64,000 nucleotides of DNA from Gossypium raimondii. Its lineage: Eukaryota; Streptophyta; Magnoliopsida; Malvales; Malvaceae. Positions 14,001-27,632 of this stretch are shown here, piece by piece (position 1 is the first letter of the stretch; every line of letters starts with the position of its first letter). The translations under genes were made by a program, and so were the position numbers. Below the pieces are notes generated by a model. It saw only the letters and a program-made list of their open reading frames with translations, was not told where the DNA came from and searched no databases. The stretch is from assembly GCF_025698545.1 (NCBI RefSeq), contig NC_068576.1, positions 51,308,390 through 51,372,389 of the forward strand, in the 5' to 3' direction.

Positions 14001-14197
14001 ATTCTGGATGTTATTGACATGAAAATATAGTGATTGGTCCAGTTGCCACATCCATCAACAAGGATAGGAATGCCATTGGAGCTTCAGATGTAGCGGAGAA
14101 GTTGGCAAATGTGACAATTGGAAATCGGCGGCTGAATGTTGGGCAAATAAGGCACTCTGCATATAAAGGCTGGGGTTCTGTGGACTGCGGATTCTAA
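11047..14197 (+). CDS. MHK: RCK/MAK-MHK type Ser/Thr protein kinase (CDKF-4 like)
   Basis: Sixteen exons give 436 residues: 11047-11054, 11141-11219, 11325-11393, 11469-11558, 11646-11784, 11879-11981, 12069-12121, 12210-12276, 12440-12548, 12687-12752, 12838-12906, 13032-13095, 13190-13306, 13536-13567, 13684-13762 and 14031-14197; all phases match. The kinase domain is complete: Gly-rich loop GDGTFGCV (residues 11-18), Lys33, HRDLKPEN (123-130), DFG (142-144) and an activation-loop TEY (156-158) as in MAP and RCK kinases, then WYRAPE. The C-terminal third is basic and low-complexity, ending in WGSVDCGF. Plant members are annotated MHK or cyclin-dependent kinase F-4; substrates are unknown to me. 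The first exon has only eight coding bases. The intron after exon 7 starts with GC (12122). The gene is intact. Confidence 0.93.
12122..12209 (+). other. GC-AG intron in the kinase gene
   Basis: Between SKV-D and MWAMG of the kinase domain, the only reading that keeps conserved residues joins the G at 12121 to the A at 12210. The intron therefore begins GCAAGT and ends TTACAG. The rest of the donor is a perfect consensus, as is typical for the minor GC-AG class. Confidence 0.85.
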
Positions 14198-15325
14198 TGA
14201 CATGTTTCTTTTGCCAACCCTACTGATACTTGATCACCGGAAAGAAGGTAGCGTGGAATGATGAGATGGTCTTTTTAATAATAATGCATTTCTTGGGGTA
14301 TTATATATCGATGGAGTCCAAATATCGGAATGAGCAGGAGAGCTTTGGTTTTATCATTTATGTCTTACGTTTGTGTGTTTTCTTAACAATAACCATAATA
14401 TGATACATGTGTTGTGTTCTGTTACAAATAATTGAGAGAGTGGCTTTTGTTTCTATTGGCCTTTGCTTTGATAATGAAGTGCCAGTTTGTCAATGAATTT
14501 GGTTTGCATGTTGAAATTTCTTCTCCGGTACAAAACCAGTTTATTTGGTTATTGGGGTGAAAGGTTTTCTTTTTTTCTTTTTTTTAAGTATTTTATTGTA
14601 AAGAAAATAAACTTGGTCTTTCAGAAAAAAAAAGTTCCGGAATCTCACTGCAGTTATAATTCGCTTTTCTTAGTCAAGGACGTATTTCCGAGGGTGTGAA
14701 AGTTGAAACCGGTTAATATATGAGAAACTAGAGATAATATCGTTATTGAATTCCAACGTTGAGAGAATGGTTGCCTAACTGCTACGCCTTCAACAGTTTT
14801 ATTACCTTCGAAGTGTCGTGTAATTCCTCTAATTCGTAAGAAAAAGAAAACAAAGACAGCAATGTGCATGGGATAATTTGAATTTCATTTCTTCAACTGT
14901 CAAGTTCTGTATTACAAAATAACAAACAAAACAACCGCGGAGAAGGTAATTCCCGACCCAAAAGGTCTTCTAAGGTGGTAGTATAAAAGCCCCCTAAAAA
15001 TTGGCAGCCCAACAAAAAAATAAATATAAAAAAAGGGGTGGCCAGCAGCAGCTGGGAAACAAAACCCAATTGGGTTGTCACCATGAATGAAAAATTGACT
15101 GAGATTAGTTTTGGAGTGAAAGGACATATTATTATTAGATCAGTTACAAAGTAAAGGTGACAGCCCCCAATTGCCCTGTAAAATCTGTCTTACTCTTATC
15201 CGCTATCATAACCAAAATTGAGAGGGAACATCCAACTGCAAACACACATTTGGATCCACCGCTGCTCTTCCTTTTTGTAATTTTAAATTTCCTTTTTTTT
15301 TTTTTGGTGCAATACTATCATAAAT
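14198..15325. other. Convergent 3' UTR region of kinase and BRX genes
   Basis: The kinase gene (+) and the BRX gene (-) point at each other. The interval holds both 3' UTRs and perhaps 300-500 bases of spacer. Nothing else coding is supported; several short frames here are T-rich shadows. The BRX 3' UTR probably ends near 14880-14940, where the minus strand reads AATGAAA-like signals. Confidence 0.5.
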
Positions 15326-18300
15326 TTAAAGGTATTGTGCTTGTATCCTTTCTCTGTTCTCCTCCCACCACTGCTTTGCATTTACTTCTCCAAATCTTTC
15401 GCGGCTGCCCAATTTCATAACCCAAATACATCAAATTTTGACATATTCTTGGTATACGTGTCTAAATCATAATCTCAAGTTAAGCCTAAATGTAAATAGA
15501 TTACCTGAATCTGACACGCCGGAGTTCCCTGGTGCCATCAGCCAACTGTCTGATGGTAATGTAAACCCCTGGTTCATCCTGTTCAACCCATTCTGCCTCC
15601 ATCTCACTCGCATTGCTCACCGAAACAGAAGGCTCATCTCTAGAGGAGGTGGTCGTCCGTGAAGCATCAAATGATGCATCCCCTCTTGTGCCACCCGGAC
15701 AAAACCCACTAGGCCCTGCACTGTAAGGCTTATAGTTGTTTCTTGGCGTCCAATGAGCCATAGGGCTTTCCATTGCCGATCCCACCCTTGAGTATGTCGA
15801 ATCCCTCTGCGTCTGAAGTGTATAATTTTTCTGTTACTGATTTCATCTTGGAATAACAGGGAATGTTTTACATGATAATTCTCACCAGATTTATATGTAA
15901 GTAACAGAATGTGTTTTACCTCATCCTCAGACCTTGGGGGAGTATGTAATGCTTGACGATTAAATCTCTGTACATTGTAGAGCTCCATGATTCTATCATA
16001 ATTCTCACCCCACCACCGCTGCGCTTGCCACTTGTTAAACATCTCCCGGCTTCAATATTCAAAGCCTAAGCAACGTCAGTTTCCGTATATATACACGCCT
16101 CATTAAATTTCACTAACAAAAGCTCAAAAAGTACATTCCCATTGCTGGTATGGATAAGTTGACGGCATGTATACCTGAATCGAATCCGTTTTAGATCATT
16201 TCCTCCATTAGGGAGAGAGACAAAAGTTATATGAACCCCAGGCTCCACTTGTGCCATCCATTCCTTGGGCTCATCCTCATCTTCTAACACCAGGTCCTGG
16301 ACCGAGAAAGACTCCCTATAGCCAGGAGTTTTGTCACCACTGAATGCCCCTGTAAATCTGGAATCTGACCTTCCTGGATGATGACTGGCATTGGTGAAGT
16401 CCCATGCAGGCGTTGAGCTAGAGCTTCCACCCATGTAGGGGTAAGGAACCCCTTCTGAAGCAGCATCAAAATCTGGATATGGTCGACTTCCTTTCTTGTA
16501 GCTGCTGGAGCCTGTGCAAGGCTTGCATTGCTTGTAAGCTCCAGAAAATTTCAATGCCATATCCTTGATCTACATATTATCAAAATTTAAAGTTAAATAA
16601 GAAGCCAAAAACAAAAATTCGACATTCCTGGAACTGCATTGATGTGTTCAATCTAACAACCATAATCAAAACCTTAACTATCTTGTTATGAATTATTGAT
16701 TTCAATCTACAAAGTTAATATAAGGCCTAGATTTATGCAGAAATTTGAAGTGGTTTATTTGATTGGTGTTTAAATCCAAATCCAAGCTAGTGTGCACAGT
16801 AGAGGCCGACAGGAAGATCTACGAAAAAGAAAAAGGGATAGAATACACACACCAAAAGGAGATTGTCAACTGTGAATATCATGGGGAATATTATTACAGT
16901 CAACACTGTTGGTCTAACAGTCTGAAATCATAAAAAAAATGTACTTCTCTGCTACCACCTGAGAGCTGTTCTATTCTAGCTGTCAGTTTATGAGATATCA
17001 CTCGCTCAGCCATTAGCACGCATAGAATTTCCCTTTTCTTTTCCCATATCCTCCCCCTCCATTACTTTTCAAACACAGTGGATCGACAAGAATTCAATGG
17101 TGGGTCAGGCCCACGACACTTGGGAGTCTTTTCTTCGTTTTTACACCATTTTGTCTTTACTAAACATATCCCCACTTTACTTCCTAATCCCCCTTATTGC
17201 ATTTTGCTCGACTTTACTTTCAAAGCCATTTAAACATTCCCCCCAAAAATAATCAAGTGCTGCAAGGGAATAAGAGAAATGGTAGCAGTCAAAAGGGTAG
17301 TAAAAACAACAAATTTGTTTCTTTTTCTTGAATAAGTGCATAAAATAAAATTTGAAGCTGTCCATGTCAGGCACATCTGTTTTCTTGAAACCTACAAGGA
17401 ACATAGGGAGGGAGGACTTTGGCCAGGAATCATGGAAGTGATTCTATCCATCGAAATCTAAGCTAAAAACCCAGAGAATAAGTAACACCCATATTAGTAG
17501 ACATATTGAGACTCCTAGAGGTCTAAAACAAGAAACAGAAGGAAAAAACTAATAAATTAGTACAAGGGTAACGGCGGATGGAGATTGCTTGTGGCGGGAT
17601 TCTTGTTGCTCTAAGTCACGCAAAGATCTACCAGCATATACCAACACCCTAGTGCGCCCTAGGTTCAAATCCCATCACCCATAGCCCCTGCACTGTACTC
17701 AAATACATACTGTACTGGAACCTCTCCGTTTTACTCCAAAGGTTCCCGCTTTTAGCCACTTTGTTAAAACCCCGGTTTCCCCATCGGATCCTTCCAAGGA
17801 TGTTGCCCATGTTTTCATGCCCACAATCCTCTCTTTCTTAATTAATGCTCTGGCTAACAAGCCTAAAGCTGGTTTTGAGTAAAGCCAAACCCAAAATCCA
17901 TCCATTTACTCTCATCCTATAACAATACTTTTGATTTTTTTGAGGATCACTGCGTATAGCCGATATCTTGAATACAGCAGAATTACATGGAAAGAAATGG
18001 TTAAAAGGCCCCACTCGATGCACAGCTTTTGCAGTAAAGTAATTAAGTAATAGGATTAAATTAAAACAGTGGTGTAGATACATGAATAAACGTGAAAGGA
18101 AAGATGCCAATAGAAAAGAGTCCAAAGAAGAAAAAGGTGGTCCTGCCCCCCCACCCCCCCACCCCCCACCCCCGAAGGCTAATTGGGATTATGTTTTTGT
18201 TCCTTCTCACAAACAAAGCCCAAAGTAGAAAAAAAGGAAACTGAACTAAAGCAAAGCCTAAGCTACCATTGATTCAACGAATGAAGAAAAGAAGGAAGGC

Positions 18301-18482
18301 TCAAGGCTAGACCATGCCAACAAGCATTGTAAAAAAAGATAGCGAAGAGATGATATAAGTAGAACCTGCGTGGTCAGGCTTTTGACAGCTTCTTTGGTGC
18401 TGGGAGTCCCACTTCCACGCGCTCCTTCTACTTCTTCACCTCCATCCGCCATTTGCTTTGTGCAAGCTATGCACGTAAACAT
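15326..18482 (-). CDS. BRX: BREVIS RADIX family protein (two BRX domains)
   Basis: Five minus-strand exons give 340 residues, close to the 344 remembered for Arabidopsis BRX: 18482-18366, 16569-16175, 16049-15920, 15806-15505 and 15404-15326, all GT-AG and in phase. The N-terminus MFTCIACTKQ carries the Cys motif that in this family supports membrane attachment. It is followed by the conserved TKEAVKSLTTQ-IKDMALKFSGAYKQCK segment, which spans the first intron. BRX domain 1 lies at about 140-195 (PKEWMAQVEPGVHITF, then SREMFNKWQAQRWWGENYD). BRX domain 2 is at about 285-340, ending the protein. BRX proteins act at the plasma membrane and in the nucleus in root, vascular and auxin-related growth control. 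Whether this is the BRX or a BRX-like (BRXL) orthologue cannot be decided here. The frame is intact; the first coding intron is about 1.8 kb. Confidence 0.94.
18130..18176. repeat. C-rich low-complexity tract in BRX intron 1
   Basis: Runs of C separated by single A bases (CCCCCCACCCCCCCACC-type) lie within the first BRX coding intron, reading G-rich on the coding strand. Length variation and G-quadruplex formation are possible. No coding role is apparent. Confidence 0.7.
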
Positions 18483-20260
18483 TTTTTTTCTTAAAAAAAA
18501 ATCCCTCTGCTTTTGATTACTCCTTTTCTTGTTGCTGTCTACTTATCCCTGCAAAGAGGCAAAAAATTGTAGATTACTAATTTATTTCACGTTTGGGGGG
18601 TGAGGGTAATGATGGTCAATTGAAACGCATGGAAGATTCTTTCATGCAGTACTGGTTGGTTCAGAGATGGGGAGACATACTTGCAGACATTGTTACAATA
18701 AAAAAAAAAGACTGCTCCATTCAGATAAAAACAAAGGATCTAATTCCAGCATGTTTGGCACCCGAGAAAAACAAAACAAATGGATGGAAAAGGAACAAAG
18801 AAACCCCCCCCCCCAAAAAAAAAAAATCAAAACCATACAAGAAAACAATCCCCAACAAGTGTGAATGTTGCATCAGCATCATACCTTATTGAATCGAGTT
18901 TTTTTTTTCTTTTGACAACGACAGAAAGGAAAAGAGAAGTAAAAAGAAAAAGAGCTTGGGATCAGAGAAGTAAGGCCCCCCAACACCTTCCCAAAAAGTG
19001 TTTCCTTGCTATATTAAAAAAAAAAAATCAAATAAAATAAGCAGTCAATTATTGGAAAATTTTAAAAGAAAAAAAGGAAAGGAAACATAATGGGACATAA
19101 GCGATTGGAAAGTAACCTAATTGAACAAGGACCAAGGTTGGAATCTATGCTTTGCTTTAACGTAACCAGCAAAGATTCAAAATAAAACAATGATCTGTTG
19201 AAGCAAGCCGATGTTTCTGACATACTAATTTAAATGAAGGAAATTGAATTTAAAAAACCAAAAGCAAAAAAGCAACCCAAGAATAATATAGAGAAACATT
19301 GGAGCAGTAGCACAGTAGTTTTTCTTTTTCTTTTTTGGTGGGAGATAGATGGATGGATGGACCAATGTATTTTTATCGAAGAAGAAGAAGAAGATGGGCC
19401 TATTTCAAGTGTCGAGAAACAAAGAGACAAAGTGACGAGAGAATATTGAGGAGCAACTGTTGGACATTGAGATTTGTTTCAGTTGAAAGCCTGAAAACTA
19501 CTACTATTTGGCATCATTTATTGTTCGAAAACGACTTACCCTTTAATACCCTTCAATTGCTCTTCTTTTTTCTTAGCTGTCGTTCTTTATACCTCTAATT
19601 CACTCACTCTCTCTCTCTCTCTTTCTAATTTCATTTCCTCTGCTCTCTGTTTTCTGCTCTGCTCTACTCTGTTTTTTTTTCCCACAGCTACAATATCAAA
19701 ACTGGTGGTTTCCCGTTCATTCAAGCACATACTCAGAAGCCATAGCTTTAATTACACTACGTATACAATGATGCAAAGAATAAAGGAAAAGTAACGCTTT
19801 GTTTGGTTGCTGAGAAAAAAATTAAAGAAAAATAAAAGCTAGGGAAAAAAGAATTAAGACCCACTTACCCACTGGCCAACTTTAATAACCCAGTAAAGCT
19901 TTGAATGTCTTGGAGATTGAAGCTTGAAGCTTTGAAACAGGAAAAAAAAAAAAGGAACACAAGAAAGCTTTAAAACTTAAGAATGGAAAATCCAACGAAT
20001 TCCAGCCGAAAAAATTTTTTGATAAATGAAGAAGGAAAAGATATCAGATTAAACAGAAAACGTACAACAATATATATCCGGATTGGGTGACAAAAATGCA
20101 GGCGATATATCGGCCGAGAATCCCAGACCTTCCCAAAAACGGAATGTTTTGTATATGGAAAGCCCGGGGATTTAGATTTCGGCAAATGAAGCCAAAAATA
20201 GCTAATTAAAAATAAATATATGTTAAGACAAAACACTCGGACAGAGAGACAAGGAGACGC
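18483..20260 (-). promoter_or_regulatory. BRX 5' leader with probable leader intron
   Basis: On the minus strand a strong donor (GG|GTAAGT) follows base 19869 and a good acceptor (CTCTTTGCAG) ends at 18549. A leader intron of about 1.3 kb (18549-19868) would join a first leader exon to the coding exon. A 98-codon open frame at 19970-20266 lies in the putative first leader exon; it resembles no family and may be an upstream ORF or chance. The boundaries are inferred from splice consensus only. Confidence 0.45.
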
Positions 20261-20279
20261 AAACAAATTGAGGGCCAGG

Positions 20280-20289
20280 TATTTATATA
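20280..20289 (-). promoter_or_regulatory. Candidate TATA box of the BRX gene
   Basis: The minus strand reads TATATAAATA, flanked by GC-containing sequence, just upstream of the inferred leader exon. Transcription would be expected to begin roughly 30 bases further along the minus strand, near 20250. This fits the predicted donor at 19869. Confidence 0.45.
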
Positions 20290-23200
20290 GTAATAGACAC
20301 CCTACTACTTGACTCAGACTGTGAGACGGGGTTAGGAGGTGTTGACGGCATCAGTGGATTCTGCCGTTAAATAACGGAAAAATGTGTTCTTATTAGCTAT
20401 TAGAGGCAACAAATCGGTACTGATCGGAGACGGGAGGACATGTTGGCCCCACGTGTTTTGCTGATGCAATAAAGTTTTGGGATCTCTTACGTGTACTGTA
20501 AGTAGGGTACGTGGCGAAGCTGTATTGGTTTAGACTCCATCGTCGACACCAATGGCTGGGATTTCCTTATGAGATGAGTGATTAGTAGTTGCGAGTTATG
20601 ATGAAGCGTCGCATCACCATTTCATTTTTGTTTTTATATTAACATAAACCTAGTTTCCTTTTTCATCTTAATATCGAAACAAATCCCTCAAAATCAGAGT
20701 TCCTAAAATTAAATGAATAATTAGACACCCTGATGAGGGGTCCTTGTTACACCACCATCTGGGAACAAATATTTGCATGAAAAAAGAGAGTGAATATTAT
20801 TGAAAGGAGACTTTTATCAATTTTAATTTTTTTTCTCCAAAACGACAACAAGAACTACATTTTTACTTTTTTTTATGTGAATATTTTTGTTGATATGAAT
20901 TTCTTTAGCTGTCATCAATCTTCATTTTAAAAGATGAGATATTGTTGGCTTTATCACCCGTTTTAATTAGCTTTATGATTCAAAGATTTTGAAATTTGGC
21001 ATCACGACCATGCAAAATCTATATCGATTGTTTTTGTTAGTGCATCCATGGAAGAAAGTAAACAAAATCGTGGCTTGGCTAATGGCTTCCCCCTTAAGGT
21101 GAAGAAAAAGAGAAAAAGAGGAAAAGGAAAAGGTAATGGGGAAGTTAAGTTAAAAATTTGATATGATCAGATGGATTGGAATTCATCAAGTAATTCCATG
21201 ATATCTCTTTCTAAGATACTTTCCTTTTTTGTTTTTATATACGCAAACAACAAATTTTAAAAACTACTGGATATTCTAATATTATTTCCAACTTAAGAAA
21301 GACGTGTTTGCCAATCATGGACACTGGCTTCAACATTTTAACTAGTATTTGTGCTTACGTTCTAATAGTACGTTTGTTTTTAGGTTAAGTGCATGAAGGG
21401 ATTGGTCATTCATTCCCTCGAGACGAGGAAAACCTTTTCTTAGAAAGTGATGACAAAAGTTTACTACCCATCAAGTATAGAATCATTGGTTAATATTAAG
21501 TTTTGGCTTTAGAATAACTAGATTAGGGTTAGCTTAGGTGTCTATATACACACACATATATATTATATTAGATTGCTTGGGGTAGGGGTAGCTAAGTTGT
21601 GCACATGCAAAACCTTTTTTTAACACTTGGCAATCCAAGTAATTAAGCAACCTAATGCACGCTTTCTTCCATGAGAAAAATGAAAAAAACTAAAGTAATT
21701 AAATGAAGAAATAGAGGGAATAACAAGGTTGCCAAGTTTTGAAGCATACATCGATCATGAATGTGGAAATCGTTCTTAAATGTGTAATGATTAAGGAATT
21801 ACTAACCAATAAGAAGAACAACTATATGTGTAGTATATTGCTATTAGTGTAAAAATAATTAAGCTGGCATGTATGAGGTTGCTGTAGACGGTGACATCAG
21901 AAGCAGAAAGGTCAAGTACATTCAGTCAAAATATTATATATAGGAACAGCTTCACGTACCAATTGATCCACGCACTTCTTAAACTTTTTTGCATATATAT
22001 ATTAAAATAAACAGTATTTTGGTATTTCATCAATATATGCATGTATATATGAAACAGTAGGGAGTTTTATAGGGAAGACAGGGGGGCCGGGTTGGAGTGC
22101 ATGCATGGATGGATGGTCCAATCAGACTGAAGGAGGTGTGGTACTTGGATGCGCAGCTGGTGAAAGAATCAACACTGTTACAAATCCAAATTGGAATATA
22201 GGAAGATCTCCTATCTTGTCAACATATATATATAGCAAAAATGGATTCTAATAAGAGACCCCAAATTTAAACTAAGAGATTTTTATTAAGAAGAAAAGGG
22301 TGTTTGGGGGGGGGGGGGGTTACGGTTATGGTAGATTCTTATTTGTCTGAGCAATGGCCACGGACTGAAGAAACCGTCCCAAGTCTCCATTAATGTTTCA
22401 GAGATTATTGTACTTCAAGTAGACATCTGGTCACTGACTAAACTAAACCGGCTGTGACCGGTCACTAATTCTTTTGAGAACTGTTTCTGTTTTTTCGGGC
22501 ACAGATGGCAGACGCAGAACTTTTAACCCAGAGAGATGTTAACTGGCTATTGTCGGTTGTCAGCATTGGTTGCTATTTGTATTTGGTGTTTTTTTGGAAT
22601 TATCATGGGCAAGTGTGTGCTTTTTTTTTTATATTTCTTAACTTTAAGCACACAGTGTAGGTATTGTTTTTGTTTTTGGCCTTGGCTTTATTCCTGGGGC
22701 TAACCTGTCTTTAAGCAAAGAATGCTTGGGATAGAGGGACAACAAAACAACTCAATGCCATCTCCTAACCTTTCTTCACTACACTGCCAACCACTGTCTT
22801 CTTTTGAGGCTAATCTGAATCAATATTCTTCTTTAATACATATGCAACATCCATCCCCCCCCCCCCCTCGGTTGAGATGGCCACATGGCAGGGCCATGGC
22901 ACTGCTAAGCTTTTGGTTAAAGACAACTTCTTCTTAAGCAAGAAAAGCATAGTCAAGGTTTAAAGCCATCCCACTCATTCCCTTACCTATTTATTTGGTT
23001 CAGGGTTTAGCAATTTCAAAAATACCATCTACTACTTTAATTACCCAACTTTCTGATTTTCTTCACGTCTCTTTATCTATTCTCTATGCATGTAAAGGAA
23101 CAACCATATTTAATATATGTTCATGTACCAGTCAGCATATCAGAAATAAATAAATAAATAAACCCCTATCCTATTCCTATACATGAAGATGGAGAGGTTT

Positions 23201-24690
23201 TAAAAAAACTGAAGTAGTAGCAACATGAAAATATGGCACAAGTGAGACAGTTTGGTGGCACTTGAAAAATGAAAGGTAGGGCCAGGGGGTTGGGGTATGT
23301 TGTTAACGTTAGGAATGTAGTTTGAAAAGTGATTATAAAGCCATTCAGCGATCCATTCTAAAGTAGATCTAATGTAATCTCAATCCCCAACTCTTTCCCC
23401 ATTTCCAATGTTTTGATTACTTTAATTTTGATTACACTTGTTTCTTTTGATTTCCGGCTTCACTTCCCATTTTTATTTTTTGCTTAAAAGAAGAGACATA
23501 CTACACTGTTTTCTTCTTGTTTCAAATATTATAATAAGGATATGCTTGCTTAGCTTTGAAGATGCCGTACACCTTATCATAGGGCTATATGGGTACTAGG
23601 ATGGCAAATATTAAAACATTAGAACTTGCTTCCTCATGTTATTCACAATCTCCATAAATGTATGAATATCTTCTAGTCTCTTTCAGAATCTAGAAGGAAG
23701 AAAAAGAATAAAGAAAAAATAGCAGAATCTATGATGATCTGATCTCCCCTGCAATCATTATATCGGCCTGTGTTGATTTGTAGCCCATACCTATATATGG
23801 CCCATTAAAGTTGATCTCATACATGAAAAAAAAGCAGGCAGGCAGGCAGGCAGGCAAGGTTTGCTAATTTCTTTAACACAACTACACCACCACCAAATAT
23901 TCCTTTATTTCAAAATAAATCGATACATATATGTGTTCCCAAAACCCTCCCTATTACTGCACTCTTCACTAAAAGAAGTCTCCTTTTTTTCATGTTTGAT
24001 GGGGAAGAATCTCATTCTTCTTCCTTTTTGCATTAGGAATTGTTCAGCAGTCAAAGTTACAACACTAGTATTTAAAATTTGAATTTAAACCCCTTTTGAG
24101 AAATCTTCTATTAATGATGTCCGAGGAAACAAACACTCCAATCATTCCAAGCTTTTGAGTCTGATAAGAATAGAAGATTATTATTGAAATACAAATCGAG
24201 AAAAGAAGAAACAAGGCCAAACCCAATTATAACATCATCTAGCTGCGGAGATTTGGGACAGGCCTTGGATGATTCTCAAAAAAGAACAGTGAGTGGAAGC
24301 ATATATGGTACTACATTAACATTGCTGCATTCCTTTTAGCAGTCACTCCAACTTTATGACGCTATTCCAAAGCCAGAGAGCTACATTTCAAATTTTTTAT
24401 TCATTCTATTTTTTCCTCTTTGAAATAAAGTTACTTTACTGTTAGAGTGGGCAAAAATCTGAGAACAACAATGAAAAAGAGAAAGTACGAGAGGCATCCC
24501 GGAAAAACAGGCCAATCTTTCGAGTCTTCCCAACACTCTCTTCCCTAATTACAACTTTTTATGGTCTAACTAACGTTTGCACTTTGCAGGCTTGGACAAA
24601 GCCCATGTCAAAAACTCCAAATATTGGGCTCTTCTGTTCAAATCTAGAAAATATAAGATGAAGCCCAATAGAAACTACCTAAGCCTATGT
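20290..24690. other. Intergenic DNA without recognisable gene
   Basis: No conserved protein is encoded. The stretch contains simple repeats: a G run near 22306-22319, a C run near 22856-22866, an AAAT run near 23148 and a GGCA microsatellite at about 23835-23855. Common conserved plant miRNA mature sequences were looked for by eye and not seen. The 71- and 73-codon open frames at 22722 and 23861 have no support. Confidence 0.5.
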
Positions 24691-24899
24691 TTTTTATATT
24701 CGCCTCTACTATAATCTATATTTTTAGTATTTGTATTATGCATAAATTATATTTTTATGTCTTTATATTTTTTGAATTTTTGAAATTATAGTCACACCCA
24801 AAACTATTACGGTTAAATTCATTTCATTAAATTTTACGATTAATCTAACAACTTGATTCGAACTCAATTCTATAAACCGAGTCGGTGAACTTATAGATT

Positions 24900-26420
24900 G
24901 AATGATTTTCATATTTAATATGAAAATATATTAGTACAGGGTTGAGTAATTAAATTAAGATAATTATTTATTGTAGCGCAAAGATTAAATTGTAAAGGGC
25001 CAATCGTTAATGAATTTTTATTTGGAAAATAGGGAGGACCTTATTGGATATTATGCCAAGGACATTAGAGTAAATAAACATTAAAGAAAATATGTTAGTG
25101 TTGAAACATGATTATTATCACCTATTAATAATGTTAACTTAATTTTTAACCTTTAAATATTAAAATAAATATGTTAATTAAAAACTTAAATTATATAAAA
25201 CATATTAATGGATGATAAAAACTTCAAATTACCTTCTTCTCTCCTCGCCGAAACCATTAGAAAGAAAAAGAAAATTTCCCTCTTTCATTCTTGTTTGCCG
25301 TCCAACAAAATTAACTAAGGTATGAGGCTTATTTTGATAATTTAAGATAGATTTAAGCTTAAATAAGTTGGATTGAACTAACCCAATGTTTAGATTAATG
25401 AATTATCGATGTTTTGATTAAATTTTCATGGTTGAGAAGCTTAGAAAAATTAGTTGCTAAATGCTCAAGTTCATGCATGGTGTTGCAAAATTAGTAGGGA
25501 AATGGTGGATTTAATTTGAAATTCAACTAAATTATATAGTTGATTTATGTCATTAGAGATTAAATTGAATAAATTAGAAATTGCTGAAAATTTATGATAT
25601 AGATTAAAAGTACAATGTCCCTAATGAAAGAATATGAAATTTGATTTTGATTCGAAGTTAAATATCGAAAAATATGAGCATTTCAGATATAGAGACTAAA
25701 ATGCGAATTATGTTTAATTTGTATTTTTATGTGATTTGGTGAAAACTAATATCATTTCTATAATTGAATTATTGTAAGTAGCTAAAGATGACGTCGAGTC
25801 ATTTTGAGATAAATGAAAGGTGAGGGTCGTAGACGAGTAGCTATTACAGTTTGTGCTTTCATGATTTAAATTCAAATTACGTGTATGGATTTTTGCAATT
25901 AACTATGTTTAAGATAATGAACTTAATTGTCTCATAAATAGATAAGTATAAAATAGTTGGTGACTTGTGAAATTGTGATAATATGCATATGATGATATGA
26001 AATGGTATGAATTGAATTGAATTGAACATGATGTAAATTAGCTATGTATGAAAATGTGAAATGTGGATCATGAATATATGTTTGAAACATTGGTTACCCT
26101 ATTAACAGTTTCAGACAAAGTCGAGTATAGTTGGCATGCCATAGGATTAGTGTACGAGATTATACTTTGGTTTATACCAATGAGATACGGAACACATATT
26201 ATACTTCAAACATTCCAATGAGGTGCTAGGCACATTTATATACTTTGGTTTAAACCGATGAGGAACAAATTAAGTGTATATTATACTTCGAATGTACCGA
26301 TGAGGCACTGAGTGCTAGATATATTAGTGTGATAGTTCGATGATTCGTGTATCCATCTTGAATCTATGTCCCGTTAATAGGAGGTATGAAAACATGTATC
26401 TTACCTATTGACATTGGCTA
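24900..26420 (+). mobile_element. Decayed LTR-retrotransposon-like sequence
   Basis: The style matches LTRs of Malvaceae gypsy elements: phrases such as GCAAAGATTAAATTGTAAAG and TTATTGGATATTATGCCAA are followed by a run of degenerate 35-60 base repeats alternating TATACTT with CCAATGAGG or CCGATGAGG (about 26150-26310). No internal coding region, second LTR or target duplication was found, so both ends are approximate and the class is tentative. Confidence 0.4.
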
Positions 26421-27632
26421 TTTTTTATATAAATATTAAATGAAAATAATAAATGACATGGCATTACATATATTGTAACTTGTAATATATTGATTATATA
26501 AGATTTCAAAATAGTATAATTAATTAACGGTCTAACCGAACTGAAATTTTAAATTTTGAAATTTAGGTAGGTTAAAAAAATTAAAATACAACATGCAACA
26601 AACCAACTGATAAGCAGAAATATTAAATAAACTAATAGCCATAAATAACAAATAAGGAAGCAAGTGTAAGGACCGCTACAACATTCATTTTAAATTCATC
26701 TTTAAACTTTTTAATTACATTTTTAATTATTGAAGTTGTACAAAAAGGTTCGTTATTAAAATTATTAATTTGCCTGTTAAATAAAATATTAAATCTTATA
26801 TGATATAGATTAAAATGAAAAGAAATTCTAAAAATAAGTGTCGTAAAAATATAAGTTTTGAAATTTTCAAAGTTTTTATAAAAGTTTTATCTCTCATTCT
26901 CTCTCTTCGATTTTATTTAATTTTTAGTTTTAAATTGTGCAAAAACATTTTACTTTTTTAAAATTTTATTTTAAATTACATCACATCAGATTTAACATAC
27001 CATTTGACCGTTTTAATAATTGAAAGACAAAACTAAAATAACATTGATAGTTTAAATATGGAACTAGAATATTTTGAAGTTTTAGGGCTAATATAAAATG
27101 AAAATTATAGTTTAGGGACATGTAGCAAAATTAACTGGCAGAAAAACAACATAAAAAATAAACGGGGTGTTTCATTGAGGTATGTTTTTGCCCATGTGTT
27201 GAGATGATTTCTACTTCCACCTAAAATTGTTAGCGGAACCTGAGCCGACATTTTATTTTTGATCTGTTTTAGCTAATTAAGCTTAAAATTTTCCAAATCA
27301 GAAACAGCTAGCTACCACGACATTAGCAATACACTACACACACTATTTGTCCAACAATAAAATTCCATTGGTCTGCAAATTATACAGGTCCTCCAAAAGC
27401 CAAATTGCTTTTCATCAGTTCCTGAAAATCACAGCTTATTGCAGATACATCAGAAGATGATTACGTTAAATTTAAAGTTATTTCCTATGGGAAGCTGAAA
27501 CAAAAATGACAAACATACCAAAAAGGAAGTTTACTATTTAAGAGATTCATGTAATTTAGAAAAAAAAAAAGGTGATAAAAATACCAGAAAAGAAGATCCA
27601 GAGGGGATTGTCGTTCAGTTTCAGAATCAAAT
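26421..27632. other. AT-rich intergenic DNA and 3' flank of the coiled-coil gene
   Basis: No coding signal is seen. The right end from about 27380 is the likely 3' UTR of the minus-strand gene that stops at 27633. The remainder reads like old non-coding mobile DNA, but no terminal structure is recognisable. Confidence 0.4.

Noticed and set aside
22722-22937. 71-codon open frame MLGIEGQQ...
   Set aside because: Passes through a C homopolymer, has no family resemblance and no promoter or splice support.
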